The notes under the pieces: generated by a model
Database searches by the model: none
Told to the model about the DNA's origin: nothing
What the model saw: the letters and a program-made list of their open reading frames with translations, nothing else
Shown here: positions 23,665 to 34,176 of the stretch, one piece after another
How positions within the stretch are numbered: position 1 is the first letter of the stretch
How the letters are laid out: every line of letters starts with the position of its first letter
Assembly (NCBI RefSeq): GCF_000321225.1
Contig: NW_004450396.1
Location: 3,127,466-3,191,465 of the forward strand
Direction: 5' to 3'
DNA length: 64,000 bases
Source of the DNA: Odobenus rosmarus divergens
Lineage: Eukaryota > Chordata > Mammalia > Carnivora > Odobenidae
Position numbers and translations under genes: made by a program

Positions 23665-24121
23665 TAACTTCTATAGTGAGTTGCATTGTGGCCTCAGAAG
23701 ATATGTCTAAGTTCTGGTGCCCAGGACCTGTGAATGTGCCCTTGTTTGGAAATAAGGTCTTTGCAGAGGTAATTAAATTAAGGATCTTGAGATGAGGTCA
23801 TCCTGGATTTATAGTGGGACCTAAATCCAATGCCTGGTATCCTTATGAGAGAGAAGAGGGGAATTTGAGACACAGAGAAGACAATATGAAGACGGAAACA
23901 GAAATTGGAGTGATGCATTCACAGCCAACGAATGCCAAGTGTTACCAGGATGCCACCAGAAACTAGGAGAAAGACATGGAACACATTCTCCCTTAGAGCC
24001 TCCAAAAGAAAGCAACACTGCCAACACCTTGATTTTGGAATTCTGTCTTCCAGAACTGTAAGAAAACAAATTTCTGTTGTTTTAAGCCATCAGATTTGTG
24101 GCAGACCTAGGAAACTAATAC
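23665..24121 (+). mobile_element. MLT1-type LTR (MaLR), nearly complete
   Basis: CCTGTGAATGTGCCC, TAAGGATCTTGAGATGAGGT, TTGGAGTGATGC and TTTCTGTTGTTTTAAGCC, ending AGGAAACTAATACAG, are the ordered blocks of this LTR type. Confidence 0.8.
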
Positions 24122-24562
24122 AGCTTCCAACAACTTGAATATAAAGTAAAAATAGGAAGGAGATAAAGGAAGAAAATAATTGGTAAATACAAATAAACAC
24201 ATAGATATAATAAGCCAATAGAAAACATGCAAAGATACTGCAGTCCTTATTTCTGTAATTCTTTACAAGGTCCTGATTAGTATCTATAGCTTTCATCTTC
24301 CTCTATCCATCTTGTATTTCTCCTGCAATCAGCTGGAACCTCTGCTGGTTGGGATTATTCCAAATCTCCAATTCCAAAAGATCTGAGTCCTCAAACACCC
24401 TACCGTTTATTTTCGGTAGCTATAAATTTTCATTAACCTTCATATTAGACGTAATATTAAGTACTAAGAGGATCCCCAGAGAATCTTCTGGGTTCTAGAC
24501 TGTCTTTCTTATCTCCACTGTGTGTAAGTAAGCCAATTTCCCAGACAGTGTCACTCTTTAAA
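24122..24562. other. Unassigned intergenic DNA
   Basis: No gene or repeat recognised. Confidence 0.35.
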
Positions 24563-24574
24563 TATATCATTTCA

Positions 24575-24709
24575 TGGGCGCCTGGGTGGCTCAGTCGGTG
24601 AGCATCCAACTCTTGATCTCAGCTCAAGGTCTTGATCTCAGGGTCATGAGTTTGGGCCCTGCATTGGGCTCCATGCTGGGCATGGAACCTACATTAAAAA
24701 AAAAAAAAG
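24575..24709 (+). mobile_element. Can-SINE, short form without CT region
   Basis: Clean head, then CATGCTGGGCATGGAACCTA straight into the A tail, skipping the CT-rich region. 12-bp duplication TATATCATTTCA (24563-24574, 24710-24721). Confidence 0.93.
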
Positions 24710-24919
24710 TATATCATTTCACTAAATGTTTACAGCTTTGGGTAGGGATTTTACTTCTTGCTAATTTAGTTAAGTGTAAGAGAGAGTTCAAAATTGCTCT
24801 AATTTGTGTGTGACTTTTCTGTATACTTTATCTATATAAATAAATGTCTTAATGGTTTCTTTATACATTTATATGATATTTATGCAGTAAATGTTTGGTA
24901 GAAGTAAAAAAAAAAAAAA

Positions 24920-26230
24920 AATCACTCCAGCTGGTAAATTACCTGTTTTTGTTTCTTTTTGTTGCAGGGGCATAAGGAACCCCAAACGGCCAGGTGGTAG
25001 TCTCATCCTTAGATTTAGCAGAACCACTGATGTGTCTCATGAAAGAAGCATTCTCCCCTTAGGGACTAAATTCTCTACACCAGCAGCAAAGTTTGCAGAT
25101 AAGGGAAGAAAAATTCTGAGTGGTTTATTAGGTGAAATTGTGAGAAGAGCCAGTCCTACTGCCATACCTTGATTCAAATTTATTCTGGCTATGGAAGAGA
25201 GGGTACCATGTAATGGTCTCCGATTCGAAATATATCCTGAAAGACAGAATGTCATTTTTCCAGGGTGTTGCCTCCCAAGAAGGCTACAGCTGAGTCTTCA
25301 GTAAGTCATTTCACTGTTCAGTTAAGCCAGCTGCTTCCAAGTGATGGCCGATGTGGTAAGATCTGTTAATTTCATAGACATGGCCCCATTGCTGCACTTC
25401 CTTTGCTGTGAAATGAATTCCCTGATTAGATGCAGTGTTGTGTGGGATGCACTGCAGGCAGATAAACCGTTTGGTGAGTTCACAGATAGTGGTGCTGGCA
25501 GAAACATTAAGGGAGTAAAGGCAAATCCATTTTTCAGAATATGTGATTATTCCAATAAGGATGAATCTTTGCCCCCTCAGTGATGGAAGAGGTCCAGTAT
25601 AATCAATTTGCCATGAGACAGCTGGGTCATACCCTGCGAAAGGGGGCCATACCAAGAACTCAATGTTGTTTCCTGCTTTTGGCAAATTAGGCACTTAACA
25701 GTAGTGCCAAGATGAGCCTTGGTTAAGGAGACGTCCAGATTGTTGAGCACATGCATAGCCTGCATCCTTACTAGGATGGCCATTTTGTTCAAGGGCCCAT
25801 TGAGCAAGCCCTGGATGGCTGAGTAAGAGGCTGGCTGACATCCACAGATAGTGCCATTTTGTCCACCTGATTATTAGCAGTCTCCTCTGCAATGGATACC
25901 TTTAGTGTACATCGAAATGGGACACAGATATCGTCACAGTTTGTGCCCATTTAGAGAAATTCATCTATATATCTCTTCCCCACACTTCCTTGTCACCAAT
26001 CTTCCAATCTTATTCCTTACAAATCCCTGTACGTCTAGAAAAACCATTAGCAATTACCCATTCTGGTCACCCCTCACTCTAGACATGGTGCACAAACAAA
26101 TATACTGTTCTAATCATGCCCCCTTGGAAGATTTTCCTTTACCACTGACTGTCCTTCAGACCCCTGAGTGGCCATAGGGGAGCCACCTGTGCTGTAGGAA
26201 GTAGATTCTAGGGAAGCCTTCCATGCTTCC
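24920..26230 (-). mobile_element. ERVL internal remnant with integrase fragment
   Basis: Minus-strand pol sequence. The frame 25311-25694 carries an integrase core with WQIDYTGPLP and, further on, NTASNQGIHFTAKEVQQW, i.e. parts of the acidic catalytic region. Stops and short frames on all sides show it is dead. The flanks (24920-25300 and 25700-26230) look like continuing ERVL pol sequence, less certain. No LTR pair was found. Confidence 0.65.
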
Positions 26231-26274
26231 AGAGCCTGTCAGGAGGTACACTGGAAGCAGGAAGCAAAGCCCTT

Positions 26275-26450
26275 TCCTACTTCAATGTCTCTCCAGCCTT
26301 TTCTGATAAAACTTAACATTCTGATAGCTAGCAAACAAGAATATTTAAAGGATTAAGATCCATCTTCACAGAGCAGACATAAAGTGAATTTGGAACCGGG
26401 AGCGATAACTCAATTTGAATACAGTTGCCCCAGCTTAGCTCAGAAGCCTG
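26275..26450. repeat. Block resembling 9565-9690
   Basis: GTCTCTCCAGCC, AACTTAACATTCTGA and GTGAATTTGGAACCGGGAGC recur in similar order near 9565-9690, pointing to an interspersed repeat I cannot name. Confidence 0.4.
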
Positions 26451-27025
26451 CCTCTCTGCCAATCATTATCACTACTGCAACTCCCATTTGGATGCACACT
26501 GGATTGGAGGAAGGTAAAGAGGAAAGATAGTTCCCCAAATAAGAGGTAAGAGTACTCTTCCTAAAGGAAGAGAGGTGTTCTGGGCTGACAAAATGATAAA
26601 TGTTTCCTACATGATAGCCTTTGACTATTCAGTGCACGTATGTGTACACACACACACACACACACACACGCTGGTTTTTACATATCTATAGTTTCTCTTA
26701 ACATAAAGCAACTATACCTTATGCAGTTGAAAATGTGCTTGATCCCTATGCAGTGGGAGGCGAAAACTCAAAGTCACATCCAGCCCAAATTCAGGATCTT
26801 TGAGTGTAGTCAATCTTGATAAGGTCCTGATCTAGCTAAATGATAAATAATGTATTTTCCCCCAATGCACAAATATATAATAGAGGAGGTGGGGAACAGG
26901 ATAACAAAAACTAATGAGAAAGGGCAAAAAGGAGACTCACTGTGCAATGGTTGAGCATATACCGTATCCTGTTGGACAAGAGGTACCTCTGAAACAAATA
27001 ATGCAATATATGTTAAGGAAAAAAA
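26451..27025. other. Unassigned DNA with a CA microsatellite
   Basis: Contains (CA)n at 26645-26669; otherwise nothing recognised. Confidence 0.4.
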
Positions 27026-27029
27026 AAAG

Positions 27030-27290
27030 AAGATAGCAGGAGGGGAAGAATGAAGGGGGGTAAATCGGAGGGGAAGACGAACCATGAGAGACGATGGACT
27101 CTGAAAAACAAACTGAGGGTTCTAGAGGGGAGGGGGATGGGGGGATGGGTTAGCCTGGTGACGGGTATTAAAGAGGGCACGTTCTGCGTGGAGCACTGGG
27201 TGTTATGCACAAACAATGAATCATGGAACACTACATCAAAAACTAATGATGTAATGTTTGGTGACTAACATAACAATAAAAAATTTAAAG
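27030..27290 (+). mobile_element. Carnivore L1 3'UTR, 5'-truncated, young
   Basis: GAAGATAGCAGGAGGGGAAG, GACGAACCATGAGAGACGAT and GAGCACTGGGTGTTATGCAC through ACTAATGATGTAATG and an A tail follow the recent carnivore L1 3'UTR. A-rich flanks on both sides fit target-primed insertion. Confidence 0.92.
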
Positions 27291-27299
27291 AAAAAAAAG

Positions 27300-28599
27300 A
27301 ATAAGGGTAAGAAGGCATCTCTTCTCCAGCAGAGAATTGAGATCTTTGGTCAGCCACTCAAAGGGTCAAGATTTCCTTTATCTATTATCCTCAAAGACCC
27401 TGCCTTAGAGAAGTAGTGAGAAGGAATTTCCTGGGACCGCTCTGGTAACTGAATTCATCTTTCTGCTGATACCGAGACTGGGATGTTGTCTTTGACAAGC
27501 ACACTAGTAGAGGCCTTTTGCAAGGACAAAGGCTTTCTGGCAATCCCTTAAAATTTACTTGGCTGTCAGTCAATGTCATTTGGGGGGAAATCCATTAGGT
27601 TGTTATCAGAAATCTCATTGAGACAGTAAGCTTTGAATAGGGACTTTGCCCTTCTTGTTTCTATCTCTTGGAAACTGGCCTAGCAACTCTGCCAGTCACC
27701 TTGGATCTTAGTTCATTGTCTTTGCCACAGACTCTATCCGATGATAGGGAGAGAAACAGGCTGGGATTGTAAAGCCAGGTTACAGCTTTAGACTCTGTCC
27801 CCTAACTTGTGCACCATTCAACTGGTATAATGGGAGAAATTATCTTTTTCAATTGGTAAGGGGCCACAGGAGAAGATATTTGAGAAGAGTCCTAAGTAAT
27901 GAGACATCCCTGACTCCATTGCTCTGCTGGGTCTCTGCATTTCTGGTTAGTGTATGAACCTTATGGGGGGCAGAAAATGTAGTTGTTTCAATTGGCAGAG
28001 TAGATATTATCTGATCATGATCAATATAGGATAACTAAACCAGGAGGCAGAAAGGACTCCTCTTAACAGCTATATAAGTACCACCCTACCATTGCCCGTC
28101 TCTTTCAGAATGGCTCTACTGAACCAGTTTGTCACTCTCATAGCACTAAGGGAGCAATAAGTAGCCAATATATTCCAATAGCTTGATTTTTTTTTAAACC
28201 AAGTTCATAAAGCTAGAAGCCTTAGTAGGCATAGCCATCTATTGTGAAGAATCACTGTTTGATTGTTTTTAGTTAGCAACCCGATGCAGGCAAATGCTTT
28301 CATAAATATAAAACTGCATGCTTGGATACCATATTAATGTCAAATTACTAGAAGTTTTGAAATGCTCCTCTCAATTTCTATACTTATTTCATTGCTGATT
28401 TCACTGCAGTTTGCAAACTGGCTTTGGTCCATACACCACATACTAAGTAGTACTGATCTAACAGATAAATCTCACTATTTTCCCAGCCTCGGTATCAATT
28501 TCTGTGTAAATGGAGAGTCTTGGTTTGGAACATATACTGTATATTCTAACCTTACCTAGCACCTGAATAATGAATAATATTATAATCTGACCTGGCACC
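27300..28599. other. Unassigned, possibly further ERVL internal sequence
   Basis: About 1.3 kb between two ERVL-like blocks. No recognisable frame; an ERV origin is inferred from position only. Confidence 0.3.
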
Positions 28600-28615
28600 T
28601 AAATAATGGAGCACA

Positions 28616-28677
28616 ATAAAAAACTAATGATGTAATGTATGGTGATTAACGTAACAATAAAAAATTATTTAAAAAAA
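28616..28677 (+). mobile_element. Minute L1 insertion (62 bp)
   Basis: Only the last bases of carnivore L1 (ACTAATGATGTAATGTATGG) plus an A tail, enclosed by a perfect 16-bp duplication TAAATAATGGAGCACA (28600-28615, 28678-28693). Confidence 0.9.
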
Positions 28678-28699
28678 TAAATAATGGAGCACATTCTAA

Positions 28700-29060
28700 G
28701 ACCAAGGAAGCCCACAGACTTTATCTCATTGTCTTACTTCTTTCATCATGAAGTGAATTCCTTGGGCAGAGGAATGGTGTATGGGCTAATGTGATAGTGT
28801 ATAGACATTCAATAGGTCTATGGAGAATGATGCTTGCAGAAAAATCAAAATCCATTTCCAGAATGTGGAACTGTTGTAGTGAGAAAATTGTTGACAAAAA
28901 TCGTATGACAAAAGGGATTCCAAAACGATTGACATGCTTTATACCAAGTATCTTGCTAGTCCGCTGAAAGAAAGTTGCCTCATAAAGACCTTAAAGTTGG
29001 TCACAAGTGCAGGAAAATTGACTTTTCAGCAGTGACACTAATCACTGGATTACGGCCTTT
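28700..29060 (-). mobile_element. Second ERVL integrase-region remnant
   Basis: Shares ordered blocks with 25400-25545: AAGTGAATTCCTTG versus AAATGAATTCCCTG, GCAGAAAAATCAAAATCC versus GCAGAAACATTAAGG and AATCCATTT. Too decayed for an open frame. Confidence 0.5.
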
Positions 29061-29089
29061 CCCTTGTTATTCCCTTGGTAAATCAGACT

Positions 29090-29420
29090 GTGTTATGCTA
29101 CAGCTTAAAACACTTCACTTCTCCTAGCACTTGTAAGAAAATCCAATCTCCTTTCCATGTCTACAAGGCACGAGGTGTATAACACCTTAGTCTCTCTCCA
29201 ATTTCATCTCATGTCACTCTTTCCCTCGATTTGATCAGGATGCCCCATCCACTCTAATGCTCCAGCATAGCAAACTCTTAGCATCTTGTTCCCTCTGCCG
29301 GTAACACTCTATGAACATCCCTTCCACTTCCATCCCTTTCAGTTAACAGCTGATGTTACCTCCTAAAAGTCATCTCCCTACTAACAGACATCTTTCCAAT
29401 CAAGCTTCTTGTTTATTTTC
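29090..29420 (+). mobile_element. LINE/L2 fragment
   Basis: Ordered L2-like blocks: AAAATCCAATCTCCTTTCC, TACAAGGCACGAGGTG, TTGTTCCCTCTGCCGGTAAC. Diverged. Confidence 0.6.
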
Positions 29421-29429
29421 TTCACTTAC

Positions 29430-29779
29430 ACCTAACACAAGCTACAATTATTTAATATTATTTGAAAATGTTAGTACAGAAATTGAAAGAAAATGGCAAT
29501 TCCATAAATCTACAGGGCTTTTAAATGTTCAGATATTTTTCTGAACAGAGCGGGAAGCAAAAGATCAAGAGGCATTCTTGGAGACCCGATAAATAATAAA
29601 ATACCCAAGTGGTTGCATACTCCCAAATCCTCTGAAGTCAGCTTTCACCTTTTCTCCCAAAAGGACAGTGGCTTTATCATTTTTCATCCAGGAGTCACAC
29701 CAATCAGAGGCCAGGTACCTATGATCCCGCCTTGTTGCCGTTTATTAAATCAGAGCTGCCCATTGGCTTCATCCAGGGT
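29430..29779. other. Unassigned DNA left of the CpG-rich block
   Basis: No feature recognised. Confidence 0.35.
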
Positions 29780-30225
29780 CAGAGGTTTCTGACTGCAGCA
29801 ACTGAGCTTGGGAACAGAGGCCCGTGCCAGCCTGAGAGTAGGGCTCCGGGGGCGTCTCAAGGTTCTGCACTGCCTGGCGCTCCCCAGGCCGTTACTGGAG
29901 TCTCGCTCCTGCCGATAGCGTCTCTCAGGCCACCCACCGAGGGCTCATCGGGCCCCAGCGCGGCCGTTCAAACTGGCGAGTGTGCGCCTCCCGGGGTCCC
30001 CGGATCATTCCAGGGCTATTTGAGCGCAGAGCCGTGGAAGGGTCTCAGGAAATTTAGCAAGTGAGCGCCCTCCTACGCCCGTTGGCCTGAGCCGCCGCTC
30101 TGCTCCGCGCCCCAGCCCCAACCTGCAGCAGCCCTCTTCCCCCGTCCATCCTTCCCGGATCTGGCTACACTGCGAAAAAGCCACTGAAGTGCTTGGGCTC
30201 CAAGGCGGAGCCCTGACCACAAACC
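29780..30225. promoter_or_regulatory. Second CpG-rich block upstream of the TBPL1 island
   Basis: About 450 bp of raised GC and CpG content, separated from the main island by roughly 460 bp of AT-rich DNA (30230-30690). It contains the open frame 29732-30064, which I do not regard as a gene. It could be an island shore, an alternative TBPL1 promoter or the start of an upstream or divergent non-coding transcript. Confidence 0.45.
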
Positions 30226-30689
30226 CAAGTTGAGTAAGGAATAGCGAAGGGAGAGGCGACAGAAGTATGACCTAAGCTCCCTGCCCTATCTTTCTATCTA
30301 TCCATCTATCCATCCATCCATCCATCCGCTATCATCCCCTGTCGCTGTATTTTAGGACTAGAATTAGAATTCCTTAATGAAAGCTTTATCGCGTCGTAAA
30401 TTAACGCGTTTAACTGAAAAAGCGAAAGAGGACTTTTTCAGACAGAAAAATGTCTTAGAAAATAAATTTACTTGTTGAGAACTAGTTGTGCTAATTATAT
30501 TAAACAGTGGACCTTTAAGTTGAATGAGCTAACGAGAAGGTTCTATGGTTTTGACAAAAAAATTTAAAGTCCTTTTATATTATACTGTATGCCAGGAATT
30601 ACGTACTTAAGTTTAGATATCAGCTAAAAATGTATAAAGGTCACGCAGTTTTTTTCGAAATCTTTTCAGACGGTCCTCAAGCAAAAAAC
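30226..30689. other. AT-rich spacer between two CpG-rich blocks
   Basis: Contains a short CTAT/CCAT microsatellite at about 30293-30330 and otherwise unique AT-rich DNA with a few CpGs. Confidence 0.4.
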
Positions 30690-30696
30690 GTCCAGC

Positions 30697-30701
30697 CCAA
30701 T
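30697..30701 (+). promoter_or_regulatory. CCAAT box of the TBPL1 promoter
   Basis: CAGCCCAATAGC contains the NF-Y core CCAAT about 200 bp before the presumed exon 1, a normal distance for NF-Y in CpG-island promoters. Confidence 0.45.
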
Positions 30702-30797
30702 AGCAGTCCCTGCCCCCAATACCCGGACATCACCAAGCCCAAGAGCGGGAGGGGCCCGCCTCGGGGGACGAGGAAGGAGGAAGGGAAAGTGGGGAAA

Positions 30798-30806
30798 GGG
30801 GCGGGG
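30798..30806 (+). promoter_or_regulatory. GC box (Sp1/KLF type)
   Basis: GGGGCGGGG in a purine-rich stretch of the CpG island, just upstream of the ETS core. Confidence 0.5.
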
Positions 30807-30830
30807 GGAAAGTGACGGGAGCAGTGAGAG

Positions 30831-30836
30831 CCGGAA
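30831..30836 (+). promoter_or_regulatory. ETS-family core CCGGAA
   Basis: GAGCCGGAAATGA fits the GABPA/ELK-type ETS site common in housekeeping CpG-island promoters. Motif only. Confidence 0.4.
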
Positions 30837-30904
30837 ATGACTGGCTAGCGAGGAACCCAGGGGCACCCTGTCCGGCGGCGCTCTAGCCTCCGCGCTCTGT
30901 CTCT

Positions 30905-31158
30905 ATGCTCCCCCCCGCGCCTGGTCTATTTATTGTCGCGGGGAAGAAGCGGCCGCCCAGTACCCGGAACAACAAAGCACGAAAGACGGAGCCCGAGCCT
31001 CGGGGGCTCCTAGCAACGGGCCGGGGCGGGAGTTCCATGGAGACTGGGGAGCGCGCCCGCCTCATCATCATCCTTGTCCTCCAGCTTATCCTTCGCGTCC
31101 GACGTAACCGGCAGCAGCGCTGCCGCCGCGTTCTCTGCCGCCGCCCCCTCTTCCCACG
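30905..31158 (+). other. Upstream ORF in TBPL1 exon 1, continuing across the splice to TGA at 56722-56724
   Basis: From ATG 30905 the frame stays open to the exon 1 donor (84 codons plus 2 nt). Spliced to exon 2 it reads CG|G ATG TGA and stops, giving 86 residues; an internal in-frame ATG at 31037 gives 42. Unspliced it stops at once in the intron (TAA at 31160). The shorter peptide has the hydrophobic run LIIILVLQLIL followed by an arginine-rich tail. Whether ribosomes use it depends on the true transcription start. Confidence 0.4.
31009..31044 (+). promoter_or_regulatory. Pair of RFX/X-box-like motifs in the leader region
   Basis: CCTAGCAAC (31009-31017) fits an RFX half-site and GTTCCATGGAGAC (31032-31044) resembles an X-box palindrome with one base missing. 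Two in 36 bp is suggestive, and RFX2 drives many spermatid genes, but neither is a perfect site. Confidence 0.25.
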
Positions 31159-33734
31159 GTAACCCCGTAGGCGACCCTGGGCTGGGGGGAGCGCGGGCGA
31201 CTGGGCGGCCTGAGTGCCGGGGGTGGTGTGTGAGAGCGGGGCCGTGCTGCGGGTGGGAGGTGCGGGGGCGGACGACCCGAGGAGAGGAACTAAGGTGGGG
31301 GCAATTGGTCCGGGGGCCGAGGGAGGCTCCACTTCTTAGGAGGACAGGGTGATATTTGGGGAGTTCATCAGGGATAACGGCGTGGGGGCGGGGCGTCCCT
31401 GCCTGCGAGCGTTATCGAGCAGGGTGTACCATAAGAAAAGAGGTATTTTATTTTTCGTGTTAGCCATCCCTAGGAAAGACAGGAGAAGGGTGATTCCCCA
31501 TCTGTCTCTGTGACGCTCTCACCCAGAGAAAGAAGGATCCTGCAAAGATGCTAGGGGTCCATTGCTTACCAGAAAACTTCCAGCGGCCTCTGCCGCGGCG
31601 GGAAGGCTCCCAAATAGCACCTTCGCGGTTCCTGGTGCTGGTAATGCCAACAGCCCCGCTTTATTATTATTATTGCTATTAACCAAATTAGGTTTGATGA
31701 AGAGTCTGGAACTAAGGAAGATAAAATGAATTGTGGGTAGGGCTAAGCAAGGATGAGAATTGGGATAAGCGCTTAATGATAGTAAGAGCCCTAAAAGTAA
31801 ATTTAATTGGGAATGACGGTTTTTAAGACTCCTTCTGCAGAGATGTGCATCTGCGGGCTCTGTCAGTGTGCTCATTGCAATAAGACTCACACTGCAGCCA
31901 GTCCACATCTGTGAGCTCTCTGGCTGCATCTGTCACCTGCAGTTCCAGAGCGACACTGGCAGTTAACCAGCGTGGGCTTGTGTATTTAGGGTTAAGAACA
32001 GTGCCTTAAAATTGGCTCAAGGAAAAAAAAAGAAAAAGGAAACAGGCTTGGTTTGATTTTTGTGTGAAAAACCAATTACAGAGTCCCTGAGAAAATTGAA
32101 AAAGATAAATAAAAGGAAAAGGTTTAGCTATTGGAGCATAATCTGCTGTCTGTTAAAGTTTCAGAAAATGGCAGTTCATTCAAATGGAGAAGGGACTTTT
32201 ATCGCTATCAGTTCTGAAGAATTATTCACAGTCTGATACGTCCAGTTACATATTTATCAGCTTATATTACCTCTTTATGCTTTACATCACTATTTAATGG
32301 CTTTATACTTTCCCAAATCATTCCAGGTCAGTAAATGAGGTTTCCCTGTGGCATACTGAAAAGACTACATACACCTACTAGAGAATATCATTTTTGTGTC
32401 CAATGAGAATAAAGCTCTTTATATAAAATCGAGGATTAAAGATGAAAATAAAACTGATAAGTCACAGAGGCAATTATGTCAACCACAGCCTCTGTTTGTC
32501 TCCCGCTTTTTTGTTGTTGTTGTTAAGCCTGGCTTGTCTTAAAACGAAATGTGTCATTCTTATCCCCAGCCCCCTCTCTTCATGCTCTCTGCCATCAAAA
32601 TCAGAAACTGTAATGGTCTAAGTGCTACTAAGTGCTCTTGATTGGTTGACTGGTGCCAGAATAGAGTTTTTAACTCAGGCATTTTCATGGAATTGAGATG
32701 AATTGAGGTTCAGTGTCTCTTGTTAAAGGAAGTTCACGGATGTGCAAAGAGGTGGGCAGTTTCTTTTAATGGGAAGTATATACATTGGGAGACTTAAAAT
32801 CGCACTTTAGGACTCCTCAGAGGAAAAACACAGTATTGTCACCTTTAGGTGAATGAATCAAGGACTGTTGTTTAATCTTTTCATAAAGCTGTTCTTCTGT
32901 GAAGGATATCCTGGGGGATGACCACACTTGAGGCTGCTGGATGTTGAGTCCCAAGATTTTCATAGTGCCTACGAGACTTAGTGAATTTCCTCAATCTCAG
33001 GGTTGCGGGCATACTCACTTCACCTGGACCTATTTGTGTTTACCTCTATCCCTTCCGTGTTAGAGTGGGTGTTAGGCCCTAGCTTCCACCTTTAGTAACA
33101 GTCCCAGTTTCTGCGTTCCCTGCTCTCTACGACAACATTCCCAGTGTTGGGTGGTGTTTTAGTTCCTCTCCTTATTTAATCACGTCAAAATGATTTTTTG
33201 TGCTATTTGTATTATTTGTTTCTTAATGGAGTTTTCAACATATGTGGTTGGCCTATATATCTTTTTCATTAATGTTACTTTGTTGTATTTTCCTTCTGTA
33301 TCCCTCCCCTTTATTTGGAGAATTGGAGTGGTCATGTCACATGTCTGTATTCATTCTATTTGTGCAATACAACAGGTTAGGAGCCTCATGCTGAGACTCA
33401 AAAGACTGTATTGAAGTAAGGCATGTACAAAATATTGTAATTTTTCAGAATTAAAGGTGTTTTAGAAGCTCAAGTGGTAGTATTATAACTAGACATAGTC
33501 ACTTTTTTAAAGGTAAGAGTATTGTAGATTTTACTGTGTGCTTTTATCTGAACCTAAGATTTTCATAATTCTTATTCTAAAACACTTTTCTTAACATTAG
33601 TCTTTTCTGATTATTTTTGGATCTGAATATTTGACTGAAATTACATTTTGCCAAATTTGAGGGAACAATTGAAGTTATTTCCACAAATTTTTCTTTATGT
33701 GGAAAATTTTTGTCTCGAAATTTTTGTGGATGTA
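31159..33734 (+). other. TBPL1: TBPL1 intron 1, first part, mostly unique
   Basis: The CpG island fades by about 31400. The rest has no repeat I can name, unusually clean for this window, as often seen for the regulatory first kilobases of an intron. The minus-strand 136-codon ORF at 31519-31929 lacks domains. Confidence 0.5.
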
Positions 33735-34176
33735 TGGTGGTTCCCTGTTTATCTGTGGTTTTGCTTCCCATGGTTTCAGTTACCCCTGGTGAACCATGGT
33801 CTGGAAGCAAATGATCCTCAGAATGTTAATAGTAGCTTAACACTAGGTCATAGGGCCTCCATCGTTCGTCTCACTTCATCTCAACACACAGACGTTTTAT
33901 CATCTCACATTATCACAAAAAGAAGGGTGAGTACAGTACATGAAGATATTTTGAGAGAAACCACATTCACGTAACTTTTATTGCAGTATATTGTTATAAT
34001 TGTTCTGTTTTATTATTGTTGTTAATCTCTTATTGTGCCTAATTTATAAATTAAACTTTGTCATAAGTATGTATGTATAGGGGAAAACGTACTATGTATA
34101 GGGTTTGGTATTACATAGTTTTGGCATCCACCGGGGGTCTTGAAACATATCCCCCACACATGAAGGGGACCTACTA
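33735..34176 (+). mobile_element. Tigger-type DNA transposon (MER2/Tigger2a-like), non-autonomous
   Basis: Inverted ends: TGGTTCCCTGTTTATCTGTG at the left and TGAAGGGGACCTACTA at the right, with TA on each outer side. Internal GGTTTCAGTTACCC and GGCATCCACCGGGGGTC are typical. Confidence 0.8.

Larger units (their letters stand above)
30880..31158 (+). other. TBPL1: TBPL1 exon 1, non-coding 5' leader (5' end approximate)
   Basis: A donor CACG|GTAACC at 31158/31159 lies inside the CpG island about 25.6 kb before the first coding exon and is the best candidate for the end of the untranslated first exon. The 5' end cannot be read from sequence; 30880 is a guess placed downstream of the CCAAT and GC boxes. 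If the exon is used as drawn it carries ATGs at 30905 and 31037, in one frame, which form an upstream ORF. Exon assignment is inference. Confidence 0.6.
30690..31400 (+). promoter_or_regulatory. TBPL1: TBPL1 CpG-island promoter
   Basis: About 700 bp of very GC-rich, CpG-dense DNA in an otherwise AT-rich window, surrounding exon 1. It holds a CCAAT box (30697-30701), an Sp1-type GC box GGGGCGGGG (30798-30806), an ETS core CCGGAA (30831-30836) and a second GC box (31021-31030). No TATA box is well placed; the only AT-rich patch is TATTTATTG at 30927-30935. This is the pattern of a ubiquitously used TATA-less promoter. Confidence 0.85.

Noticed and set aside
25311..25694. 127-codon frame with retroviral integrase features as a possible domesticated gene
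   Set aside because: No start context, neighbouring pol is broken, the frame is shorter than an integrase, and no splice signals or selection evidence are visible.
30927..30935. TATTTATTG as a TATA box
   Set aside because: Not a good TATA consensus, and the surrounding CpG island, GC and ETS boxes indicate a TATA-less promoter.
30883..31332. 149-codon minus-strand ORF over the TBPL1 CpG island
   Set aside because: GC-rich DNA has few stops; the frame is Arg/Pro-rich, has no domain and is antisense to the promoter and exon 1.
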